DNA of 64,000 nucleotides, from positions 1,116,001 to 1,180,000 of the forward strand of contig CAVSFF010000009.1 of assembly GCA_963727285.1 (NCBI GenBank), given 5' to 3'. Positions 51,306-58,839 of this stretch are shown piece after piece (the stretch's first letter is position 1; each line of letters begins with the position of its first letter). This DNA is from CAITWD01 sp963727285 (GTDB lineage: Bacteria > Actinomycetota > Thermoleophilia > Miltoncostaeales > Miltoncostaeaceae). Both the position numbers and the translations under genes were made by a program. The notes beneath the pieces were generated by a model. That model saw only the letters and a list, made by a program, of their open reading frames with translations. It did not search any database and was not told the origin of the DNA.

Positions 51306-51976
51306 GCGGCGTGGCGGGGATGGTTCCGCATGTCTGGGAGGGGCCGGCGCTGCCGGCGCCGGTCGTCCTCGCCCTGCACGGCCGGGGCGGGAGCGAGCAC
51401 GACCTCGTCCCGGTGGCGCATCTCGTCGCGCCGGGACACGGGGTGCTCGCCCCACGCGGGTCCGAGCCGCAGGCGCCGGCGGGATGGGCCTGGTTCGCCC
51501 ATCACGGGATCGGGATCCCCGACGACGATTCGTTCGCGGCGCGCCTCGCGGACCTGGTCGTTTGGCTCGAGGCCGCCGCCGCCGCGTACCGCATCGATCG
51601 CCCGATGGCGGCGCTGGGATTCTCCAACGGCGGCATGATGGCGGGCGCCCTCGTGGCGGCCCGACCGGATCTCGTCGACCGCGCCATCCTGATGTCCTCC
51701 GGCTACCGCCTCCCGCCGCGATTTGTCACGCCGGGCGGCCTCGCCGGGCGCCGGATCGCGGTCCTCGGCGGCGATGACGATCCGTTTCATACGCCGGCGA
51801 TGATGGATGCCGGGATCCGTGCCTATGCGGCGGCGGGCGCACGCGTCGAGGCGTACCGCTACCCCGGGGTGGGCCACACGATCACCCGGGATCAGGCCGG
51901 CGACGCCGCCGCCTGGCTGGCGACGACGGTCGCCGAAGACGCGGGCGGGGCGGTCACCCCGCCCGCAGGGGCCTAA
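51302..51976 (+). CDS. Alpha/beta-hydrolase, phospholipase/carboxylesterase type (MhqD-like)
   Basis: A 224-residue serine hydrolase. LALHGRGGSEHDL gives the oxyanion region, Ser is in LGFSNGGMMAG (about 105), Asp in LGGDDDPFHTPAM and His in PGVGHTITRDQ. This is the small carboxylesterase-2/MhqD type. ATG 51302 overlaps the stop of the dioxygenase gene by 4 nt, so they are made together and probably act on the same aromatic or quinone-derived compound. Its stop overlaps that of the convergent SDR gene by 4 nt. Confidence 0.85.
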   Translation: MSGVAGMVPHVWEGPALPAPVVLALHGRGGSEHDLVPVAHLVAPGHGVLAPRGSEPQAPAGWAWFAHHGIGIPDDDSFAARLADLVVWLEAAAAAYRIDRPMAALGFSNGGMMAGALVAARPDLVDRAILMSSGYRLPPRFVTPGGLAGRRIAVLGGDDDPFHTPAMMDAGIRAYAAAGARVEAYRYPGVGHTITRDQAGDAAAWLATTVAEDAGGAVTPPAGA

Positions 51977-52842
51977 GCGCCGGGGAGAATCCGGTCGCCG
52001 AGTCCGTGGGGCATGATCTGGCTGTGCAGGGCGTACAGGTCGTCCGGGTACGGGCTGGCGCCGACCGTGGAGGTCATCCCGCCGTCGACGAAGATCGTCT
52101 GCCCGGTGATGTAGCTGCCGGCGTCCGACGAGAGCAGGAGCAGGGTGCCGAGCAGTTCCTCGGGCTCGCCGACGCGGCCCATCGGGGTCTGGTCTTCGAT
52201 CCGGCCCTTGAAGGTGGGCACGGCCAGGACCTGGTCGGTCATCTCGCTGGGGAACCATCCCGGTCCGATGGCGTTGACGCGTACCCCGCGGTCGGCCCAG
52301 TGGTTGGCGAGGTACTTGGCCAGGAAGATCGTGCCGGCCTTCGCCGTCGCATATCCGACCGGAATGTTGAAGTGCCCGCCGGCGCCGCCCACCGAGGCCA
52401 GCAGGATGATCGATCCGCCGCCGTTGGCGAGCATGTGGCGCGCCGCGCCCGTGGCGGTGACGAAGGTGCCGGTCAGGTTGATGTCGATCGACTGGCGAAA
52501 CAGGTCGGCCGGCATCTTCTCGGGCATGGCGCCACCCTCCGGCACGGAGCCGGCGTTGGCGACGGCGATGTCCAGGCCGCCGTACGTCGCGACCGCGGCC
52601 GCCACGGCGGCGGCAACCTGTGCCTCGTCGGTGACGTCGCACTCCACGACCAGCGCCGCGCCGCCGGCCGCGGCGATCTCGGCCGCCACGGCCTCCAGCC
52701 GGTCACGCCGCCGCGCGGCGAGGACCACGTTGGCCCCGGCCCCCGACAGTGTCTTTGCGAACTCCACGCCGAGCCCCGACGAGGCCCCGGTGATCAGCGC
52801 GGTCTTGCCGGCCAGATCGAACTGCGACGCCACGGATGACAT
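51973..52842 (-). CDS. Short-chain dehydrogenase/reductase (FabG-like)
   Basis: A 289-residue classical SDR. LITGASSGLGVEFAKT (about 16-31) is the NADP-binding loop, followed by VANAGSVPEG, Ser in LLASVGGAGG, Tyr-x3-Lys in YATAKAGTIFLAKYL and the C-terminal ITGQTIFVDGGMT. It resembles 2-deoxygluconate or gluconate 5-dehydrogenase-type SDRs as well as FabG, so the substrate is open. ATG 52842 has GGGG about 6 nt upstream. It is divergent from the lysR gene, which is a common arrangement of a regulator and its target. Confidence 0.85.
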   Translation of the reverse strand: MSSVASQFDLAGKTALITGASSGLGVEFAKTLSGAGANVVLAARRRDRLEAVAAEIAAAGGAALVVECDVTDEAQVAAAVAAAVATYGGLDIAVANAGSVPEGGAMPEKMPADLFRQSIDINLTGTFVTATGAARHMLANGGGSIILLASVGGAGGHFNIPVGYATAKAGTIFLAKYLANHWADRGVRVNAIGPGWFPSEMTDQVLAVPTFKGRIEDQTPMGRVGEPEELLGTLLLLSSDAGSYITGQTIFVDGGMTSTVGASPYPDDLYALHSQIMPHGLGDRILPGA

Positions 52843-52939
52843 CTCCACCCCCCACATGTGCTTCCGGCACCCGGCCGGCGTGGGCAGAGCGTGCACGGTC
52901 GCGGGCGAAGATGCCAATAGGAACACCTGCGCGGGGCGA

Positions 52940-52945
52940 TAGGCT
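52940..52945 (+). promoter_or_regulatory. -10 box of the LysR gene (TAGGCT), leaderless
   Basis: TAGGCT begins exactly 12 nt before ATG 52952, so the transcript would begin with the start codon; no ribosome site precedes it. Confidence 0.55.
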
Positions 52946-52951
52946 GCCCCT

Positions 52952-53851
52952 ATGGACTCGGTCGACGGAACGCGGCTGCGGTACTTCTTCGTGCTGGCCG
53001 ACGAAGGGCATGTCGGACGCGCCGCGGCACGGCTCGGAATCGCCCAGCCGAGCCTGAGCCAGCAGATCCGGCGCCTGGAGCGCGACCTCGGGGTCACGCT
53101 GTTCCGGCGGCACCCCAAGGGCGTGGACCTGACCGACGCCGGCGCGCGCCTCGACCGCGAGGCCCGTCCCGCCTATCGGGCGCTCGCCGACGCGGTGCGC
53201 GCCGTGCGCGTGGGATCCGCCGTCGCGGCGGTGCGGATCGGGGTCTGTCACGCCGTGTTTGCCGAGCATCCGGCCGTCGCCGCCGTCGCGGAGATCGCCG
53301 GAACCGCGATCGGGGCCTCCGACGTGGAGTACGTCTCGGCCCTGAATTCGGAGGCGATCGGCCTGGTGCGCAGCGGCGGCCTCGATGTGGCCTTCATCTA
53401 CGACCCCCTCGACGACACCGACGTCGAGGCAGTTCCGGCGTTCACCGACGCCCCCGCGGTCGTCCTGCCCGCCGATCACGTGCTGGCCGAGCAGGAGGTC
53501 CTGACGATCGACGAACTGGCGCCGTACCCGATCCTGTGGTGGGAGCGCGATGCGATTCCCGGAACCCACGACGCTCTCGTCGCCGCCTGCCGGCGCGCCG
53601 GCTTCGAACCGCAGTTGATCGACGTGCCCGACATCCCCGGGGTACTCGGCTCGATGCTCGCGGAGGGCGCCGGGGTCTCGGTGATCTCCGAGTTCGTGGC
53701 GCGCGCCAACACCGATCCGGCGATCGTGTGGAGGCCGCTGATCCGGCCGCGGGTCATCCTCAACGGCCTCATGATCTGGTCGCGGACGGCGCCGACGCCC
53801 GTCGCCACGGCGATCGTGGCCGCGCTCGACCGGTCGGGGCTGCCGATCTAG
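52952..53851 (+). CDS. LysR-family transcriptional regulator
   Basis: A 299-residue regulator. The N-terminal helix-turn-helix is LRYFFVLADEGHVGRAAARL followed by IAQPSLSQQIRRLERDLGV and LFRRHPKGVDLTDAG, a textbook LysR start. The rest (about 90-295) is the periplasmic-binding-like effector domain. The ligand is unknown. The SDR lies divergently 109 nt away and the dioxygenase/hydrolase pair just beyond, so these are the likely targets. Its stop overlaps the ppk stop by 4 nt in convergent fashion. Confidence 0.92.
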   Translation: MDSVDGTRLRYFFVLADEGHVGRAAARLGIAQPSLSQQIRRLERDLGVTLFRRHPKGVDLTDAGARLDREARPAYRALADAVRAVRVGSAVAAVRIGVCHAVFAEHPAVAAVAEIAGTAIGASDVEYVSALNSEAIGLVRSGGLDVAFIYDPLDDTDVEAVPAFTDAPAVVLPADHVLAEQEVLTIDELAPYPILWWERDAIPGTHDALVAACRRAGFEPQLIDVPDIPGVLGSMLAEGAGVSVISEFVARANTDPAIVWRPLIRPRVILNGLMIWSRTAPTPVATAIVAALDRSGLPI

Positions 53852-55926
53852 GCGCGCATCGCCCGCCGCATCAGCGCGTCTTGGCTGTTGAGCGGGGAAT
53901 CGCCGTCCGCCGGGAGGCGCGGGACCCACTCCCCGTCGGAGCCCAGCGCCCAGGCGAGCGCGGTGTCGGCGAGCTCGATGTCGAGGGCATCCAGCAACTC
54001 GCGCTGGCAGGCGGGATCGTCCACCGGCGTGATGACCTCGACGCGGTGGTCCAGATTGCGCACCATCATGTCGGCCGATCCGATGAACACCCGGCAGTCG
54101 TCGCCGGAGTGGAATGCGAAGACCCGGGCGTGCTCGAGGAAGCGACCGACGATCGAGATCACCCGGACGTTGTCGCTGACCCCCGGAACGCCGGGTCGCA
54201 GGCCGCAGATGCTGCGCACGATCAAGTCGACCGGAACACCGGCCTGCGACGCGCGATAGATGGCTTCGATCATCGGACCGTCGATGAACGCATTGAGCTT
54301 GATCACCACGCGGCCGGGAAGGCCCGCGCGATGCGCCTCGATGACCCGGTCGATCTCGGCGATCAGGCCGTCGCGCAGGTGGCGCGGCGCGACGAGGATC
54401 TTGCGGTACTCGGGCGGCTGGCCGAACCCGGTGAGGTAGTTGAACAGGTTGGCCACATCGCCGGTGACCGCGTCGTTCGTCGTGAACAGCCCGACGTCGG
54501 TGTAGAGGTGGGCGGTGGCGGGGTTGTAGTTGCCCGTCCCGATGTGGACATAACGCCGGACCACGTCCTGTTCCTGGCGGACGACCAGGCACAGCTTGCC
54601 GTGGGTCTTGAGGCCCGGGATGCCGTAGACGACGTGGACACCGGCGCGCTCCATGGCGCGGGCCCAATGGATGTTGCGCTCCTCGTCGAAGCGCGCCTTG
54701 ACCTCCACCAGGCACACGGTCTGGATGCCGCGCTCGGCCGCACGGATCAGCGCCGGAACGATCGGCGAATCGCCGCTGGTGCGGTACACGGTTTGCTTGA
54801 TCGCCAATACCGACGGGTCCTCGACGGCGTTGACGACGAACTGCTCGACGCTGGCGGTGAAGTCGTCATAGGGGTGGTGCACGATCATGTCGCCGTTGCG
54901 AATGACGTGGAAGATGTCGACCGGTTCGTCGTCGAGTGACCGCAGCCGCGGGGGAACCGTCGGATGCCAGGGCTCGTACGTGTGCTCGGGCAGGCCGAGG
55001 TTGGCGATTTGGCCGAGACAGGTCATGTCGATCAGCCCGGGCACGGCGTAGACGTCGCGCGGCGCCACTTCGAGGGCGCGCGACAGCTCGTCGAGGATCA
55101 GACTCGAGGCGCTCGCCTCGATCTCGAGCCGGACCACGTGGCCGAAGCGGCGCTGGCGCAACTGGTCCTCGACCGCGCCGAGCAGATCGTCGGCATCTTC
55201 CGAGATGTCGAAGTCCGCATCCCGGGTCACGCGGAAACGGATGCACTCCACGACGTCCATTCCCGGGAAGAGGCGATCGATGTGTGCGGCCATCAATTGC
55301 TCGAGCGGCACCAGGTATCCGTCGACCGGATACAGGCGCGGCAAGCCGGGCGGCACCTTGACGCGGGCGAAGCGCTGTTCGCGGGTGCGCGGGTCGCGCA
55401 CGATCAGGCCGAGGTTGAGCGACAGGCCCGAGATGTACGGGAACGGGAGTCCGGGGCCGACGGCGAGCGGCGTCAGGGTCGGTGCAATCTGATCGTCATA
55501 GATATGGCCGATCTGCGCCCGCTGGCCCGGGTCGAGATCGGCGATGTCGCCGACGCGGATGCCCGCCGCCATTAGGTCCGGGCGCAAGCCGGTTTCCCAG
55601 ATGCGGGCCTGTTCGACGATCAGCTCGCGGACCCGGTCGCCGACGGCGATGACAACGACGTCGCGCGGCGTGGCGTCGGGCGTCGAGGGCCGGCGGCCCG
55701 CGGCCGCGGCCTCCTGCATCGCGGCAACGCGGACCATGAAGAACTCGTCAAGGATGTTGGCGCAGATCGACAGGAACCGGCAGCGTTCCAGCAGTGGCGC
55801 AGACCGGTCCTCGGCCTGGGCGAGCACGCGTGCGAAGAAGTCGAGCCAGCTGAGTTCGCGGTTCGTGTAGAGCGCGGGATCGTGGAGGTCGATCGCGCCG
55901 CCGGGAGTGTCGGACGAGTTGAGCAT
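53848..55926 (-). CDS. ppk1: Polyphosphate kinase 1
   Basis: A 692-residue enzyme making polyphosphate from ATP. It begins with LYTNRELSWLDFFARVLAQA and SICANILDEFFMVRVA, has the autophosphorylated His in YGIPGLKTHGKLCLVVR and the second His in VGRFLEHARVFAFHSG, and GTGNYNPATAHLYTDVGLFT in the active site. All four PPK1 domains are present at normal length. CAGACT at 55939-55934 begins 13 nt before ATG 55926, another leaderless arrangement. A perfect 17-bp palindrome lies about 50 nt upstream. No phosphate-regulon gene is nearby. Confidence 0.96.
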   Translation of the reverse strand: MLNSSDTPGGAIDLHDPALYTNRELSWLDFFARVLAQAEDRSAPLLERCRFLSICANILDEFFMVRVAAMQEAAAAGRRPSTPDATPRDVVVIAVGDRVRELIVEQARIWETGLRPDLMAAGIRVGDIADLDPGQRAQIGHIYDDQIAPTLTPLAVGPGLPFPYISGLSLNLGLIVRDPRTREQRFARVKVPPGLPRLYPVDGYLVPLEQLMAAHIDRLFPGMDVVECIRFRVTRDADFDISEDADDLLGAVEDQLRQRRFGHVVRLEIEASASSLILDELSRALEVAPRDVYAVPGLIDMTCLGQIANLGLPEHTYEPWHPTVPPRLRSLDDEPVDIFHVIRNGDMIVHHPYDDFTASVEQFVVNAVEDPSVLAIKQTVYRTSGDSPIVPALIRAAERGIQTVCLVEVKARFDEERNIHWARAMERAGVHVVYGIPGLKTHGKLCLVVRQEQDVVRRYVHIGTGNYNPATAHLYTDVGLFTTNDAVTGDVANLFNYLTGFGQPPEYRKILVAPRHLRDGLIAEIDRVIEAHRAGLPGRVVIKLNAFIDGPMIEAIYRASQAGVPVDLIVRSICGLRPGVPGVSDNVRVISIVGRFLEHARVFAFHSGDDCRVFIGSADMMVRNLDHRVEVITPVDDPACQRELLDALDIELADTALAWALGSDGEWVPRLPADGDSPLNSQDALMRRAMRA

Positions 55927-55971
55927 CGACTCTAGTCTGCCGGGTTCGGCCCGGGGGCGGAAGCCTTGGGC

Positions 55972-55988
55972 GTCACAGGGCCTGTGAC
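55972..55988. promoter_or_regulatory. 17-bp palindrome upstream of ppk1
   Basis: GTCACAGG and CCTGTGAC are perfect inverted arms around a single G. It lies in the 84-nt gap between the membrane-protein stop and ppk1, roughly 45-60 nt above the predicted ppk1 RNA start. A one-base loop is poor for a terminator, so an operator for a dimeric regulator is more likely. Confidence 0.4.
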
Positions 55989-56010
55989 AGTCGCCGGCGG
56001 CAGGGCGTGC

Positions 56011-56394
56011 TCAGGCCCGCAGGCGAAACGCGACGACCACGACCCCGACGAGGACGACAAGCGCGAGCACGAGGCCGAGCGCGATGCCGGCGAGGGTGGC
56101 GATCGGGATCACGACCACCAGGGCCTGGGCGATGGCGATGATGATCAGTGCGTCGCGAACGATTCCCGGACGCAGCCGGCCGATCGCCCAGATCGAGATG
56201 CCGAGGACGAGGATCGCCACGAGCGTGGCCAGGAACCACGTGGGATGACCGAAGATCACGTACAACATCTCGACCAGCGCGAGTACCGCAGCGATCGACC
56301 AGCGCCGCCGGCGCAGGAAATTTGTCGGTCCGCCGGGTGCGCCGCCGGTGCCGCTGCCGTAGTGCTCGATGATGATCGGCTGCTGGTCGGCCAT
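56011..56394 (-). CDS. Small membrane protein of unknown function
   Basis: A 127-residue protein. A soluble 26-residue start with Gly-rich stretch leads to RRRR, then four hydrophobic stretches: about 31-49, 52-70, 80-98 and 100-122. The Arg cluster suggests the N-terminus stays in the cytosol. I recognise no domain. It starts 36 nt after the ispE stop and may be the last gene of the metG-tatD-rsmA-ispE transcript, with ppk1 next after an 84-nt gap. Confidence 0.7.
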   Translation of the reverse strand: MADQQPIIIEHYGSGTGGAPGGPTNFLRRRRWSIAAVLALVEMLYVIFGHPTWFLATLVAILVLGISIWAIGRLRPGIVRDALIIIAIAQALVVVIPIATLAGIALGLVLALVVLVGVVVVAFRLRA

Positions 56395-56430
56395 CGTCAG
56401 CGGAGTGTACCGCGCTCCCGGAATCCCGCC

Positions 56431-57276
56431 CTAGGAACGGGTCCCCGGTCCACCGTGACGCGGCGACGCCACCGCGATCGCATCCGGGAGGAGCGCCGCC
56501 GCCGTGACGGCCGCCTGTCGCTCGTGCCACAGGCCGGCGATCGCGCCGCCGCTGCCGCACAGCACCACCGCCTCCGCGCCCGCGGCGGTCAGCCGGTCGG
56601 CGGCGTCGACAAGCTGCGGTGCCAGGCGTGCGGCGGCGGGCCAGAGGTCGTTGGTTACGAATCCCGACGACGTCCAGGGCCCGTCGGGTGGGTCCGGGTC
56701 GAGGTCCGCCGCTTCGCCGAGCGCGTCGAACTCGGCATACACGGCCCCGGTCGCGAGCGGGGCGACGGGCCCGCAAATGACCAGCCACAGATCGGCGGGG
56801 ATCGGTCGGGACACGAGCCGCTCCCCGCGTCCCGTCGCCCACTGGGTTCCTCCGCGGACAAAGAAGGGAACGTCCGATCCGAGCGTCACTGCGATCCTTT
56901 CGAGGGTCGCACGGGGCGTGCCGAGTCCGTAGAGAGCGTCAAGTCCGACGAGCACTGCGGCGGCGTCGCTGGACCCCCCGCCGAGGCCTGCCTGCATCGG
57001 GATCCGCTTGTCGATCGAGATATGCGCCGGCAACGCGTGGCCGACCTCGGCCTCCAACGCGTCGGCCGCGCGCCAGGCGAGGTTGTCCGCCCCGGCCGGT
57101 GCGCCTGGGCACTCCAGGTCCCGTCGGCGCGCGCGGGTCAGCGCGACGGTATCTGCCAGGCCGTCGAGTGCCACAAGCAAGCTGGCGACAGGGTGAAATC
57201 CGTCCGCGCGGGGGGGCCCGACGCGCAGGACGAGGTTCAGCTTCGCCGGCGCGGCAATTACGATCCGGTCGGCCAC
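56431..57276 (-). CDS. ispE: 4-diphosphocytidyl-2-C-methyl-D-erythritol kinase
   Basis: A 281-residue GHMP kinase that phosphorylates CDP-ME in the MEP isoprenoid pathway. It starts IVIAAPAKLNLVLRVGPPRA and has the ATP loop PMQAGLGGGSSDAAAVLVGL, GSDVPFFVRGG and a C-terminal LCGSGGAIAGL. In the last motif the usual SGSG.T is changed at the Thr (Ala). GTG 57276 lies 19 nt inside the end of rsmA. The rsmA-ispE order is common in Gram-positive and actinobacterial genomes. Confidence 0.94.
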   Translation of the reverse strand: MADRIVIAAPAKLNLVLRVGPPRADGFHPVASLLVALDGLADTVALTRARRRDLECPGAPAGADNLAWRAADALEAEVGHALPAHISIDKRIPMQAGLGGGSSDAAAVLVGLDALYGLGTPRATLERIAVTLGSDVPFFVRGGTQWATGRGERLVSRPIPADLWLVICGPVAPLATGAVYAEFDALGEAADLDPDPPDGPWTSSGFVTNDLWPAAARLAPQLVDAADRLTAAGAEAVVLCGSGGAIAGLWHERQAAVTAAALLPDAIAVASPRHGGPGTRS

Positions 57277-58133
57277 GGAATCGCCCCGGCGAGACGCCGG
57301 TAGTGGTCGGCGGACAGGTGCTCGGGGCGCGCGGTCGGCGGCAGTTCCATGGCCGCGAGCGCTCCGGCGACGTCGGCGCGCGCGACACCGCGGGCGCCGA
57401 GGTTGTTTGCGAGCGTCTTGCGCCGCTGGGCGAAGGCGGCCCGCACCATCTCGCGGAGGGCCGGACTCGCGCCGGGGCCGGTGCGGCGCAGGACGACCAG
57501 AGCGGAATCGACGCGCGGGCGCGGGACGAAGACCTCGCGGCCCACGTTGCGACGGAACACGGGCGTCGCGGCCAGCTGCACCATCACCGACGGCGCCCCG
57601 TAGGCGGGGTCCCCCGGACCCGCGAGCCAGCGGTCGGCGACCTCGCGCTGCACCATCACCGACCACACCCGCACCGCCGGCAGCCGCCAGGTGCTCTCGA
57701 CCACGATCGGGGTCGCGATGGCGTACGGCAAGTTGCTGACCATCGCGGTCGGAGCGGGGGCCAGGGCCTCCAGATCCACGCGCATCGCGTCCCGCCAGTG
57801 GACCGTCACGTTGTCGCACCCCGCCAGCACGTCATCCAGCAGTGGGGCCATGCGCGCGTCGATCTCGACCGCATGGACCGTGGCGACCGCGCCGGCGAGG
57901 GCGCGCGTCAGCACCCCGACCCCGGCGCCGACCTCGAGCACGACATCCTCGGGCACCAGGTGTGCCTCGCGCAGCGACAGGTCGACCAGATTCTCGTCGG
58001 CGAGGAAATGCTGGCCGAGGTCCGTGTTCGGCGACAGGCCGTGCCGTTCCAGCAGCCGGATGACCCGGACGCGCGCGCCCGGGCCCGGGCTACCAGGAGA
58101 AGATGCGGGCGGCGTTGGCGGTGGTGAGTTCAT
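57258..58133 (-). CDS. rsmA: 16S rRNA (A1518/A1519) dimethyltransferase RsmA/KsgA
   Basis: A 291-residue SAM enzyme that dimethylates two adenines near the 3' end of 16S rRNA late in small-subunit assembly. It shows NTDLGQHFLADENL, the SAM motif VLEVGAGVGVLTRALA, VEIDARM and the catalytic SNLPYAIATPI. The C-terminal domain has AFAQRRKTLANNL. ATG 58133 is the only canonical start near and lies 44 nt inside tatD; it gives a Pro/Ser-rich N-terminal 20 residues that the family lacks. A shorter start is possible but no ATG, GTG or TTG supports it. Confidence 0.93.
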   Translation of the reverse strand: MNSPPPTPPASSPGSPGPGARVRVIRLLERHGLSPNTDLGQHFLADENLVDLSLREAHLVPEDVVLEVGAGVGVLTRALAGAVATVHAVEIDARMAPLLDDVLAGCDNVTVHWRDAMRVDLEALAPAPTAMVSNLPYAIATPIVVESTWRLPAVRVWSVMVQREVADRWLAGPGDPAYGAPSVMVQLAATPVFRRNVGREVFVPRPRVDSALVVLRRTGPGASPALREMVRAAFAQRRKTLANNLGARGVARADVAGALAAMELPPTARPEHLSADHYRRLAGAIPWPTGS

Positions 58134-58839
58134 CACAGGCGGCGAGATCGAGCCCGCGAACCTCGGCGAGGACGGCGAGCGTGTCGGCGACGTAGGCGGG
58201 TTGGTTGGGCTTGCCGCGACGCGGCACGGGTGCCAGGTACGGACTGTCGGTCTCCACAAGGATCCGATCGGCCGGCAGTCGCGCCGCCGCCGCCCGCAGT
58301 GCGTGGTTCGGCTTGAAGGTCAACGGCCCGGCGAAGCTGGCGTACCAGCCGCGGTCGATGACCTCGTCGAGTTGGTCGACCATCGAGAAACAGTGCAGGA
58401 TCACCGGGAGTCCGTCGGCGTCCTCACGGAGGATGCCGAGCGTGGCCGCGTCGGCGTCCCGCGTGTGGATAACCAGGGGAAGGCGCGTTGTGCGCGCCAC
58501 GGCAATCTGGGCCCGGAACGCCCGCTCCTGCTGGTCGGGTGTCGCCCGGTCGCGGTAGAAGTCCATGCCGCATTCGCCGATCGCGACCACCTTGGGGTGC
58601 GCGGCGAACTCTGTCAGCCAGGCGGCGTCATCGTCGCGCCACTCGTCGGCGCTGTTGGGATGTACGCCGATCGCCGCGAACACCTCCGGGTGCGCGTCGG
58701 CCAGGGCGATCGCCCGCGCGCTCGAGTCACGACCCATGCCGATTCCGACGATCCGCGTCACCCCCCGCTCCGCGGCCGCCTGTAGGATCTGGTCGATCCC
58801 GCCCTCGCACGAGTCCAGGTGGGCGTGGGTGTCGACTAC
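58090..58839 (-). CDS. tatD: TatD-family metal-dependent deoxyribonuclease, non-canonical start
   Basis: A 249-residue TIM-barrel nuclease of the TatD family. Metal ligands are the His pair in VVDTHAHLD, Glu in IGECGMDFYRD, His in VIHTRDAD, His in LHCFS and Asp in ETDSPYLAPVPRRGK. The family begins at VDTHxHL, so the start must lie just before. No ATG, GTG or TTG occurs there in frame. GTA at 58839 overlaps the metG stop TAG as GTAG, the same 4-nt geometry as the GTGA junctions of this genome, and GGAAGGG lies 8 nt upstream. I use this GTA as the best guess. Confidence 0.9.
   Translation of the reverse strand, partial: VVDTHAHLDSCEGGIDQILQAAAERGVTRIVGIGMGRDSSARAIALADAHPEVFAAIGVHPNSADEWRDDDAAWLTEFAAHPKVVAIGECGMDFYRDRATPDQQERAFRAQIAVARTTRLPLVIHTRDADAATLGILREDADGLPVILHCFSMVDQLDEVIDRGWYASFAGPLTFKPNHALRAAAARLPADRILVETDSPYLAPVPRRGKPNQPAYVADTLAVLAEVRGLDLAACDELTTANAARIFSW

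Noticed and set aside
55972..55988. CRP-type site before ppk1
   Set aside because: The arms are TCACA...TGTGA, the reverse order of the CRP consensus TGTGA-N6-TCACA, and the spacer is too short.
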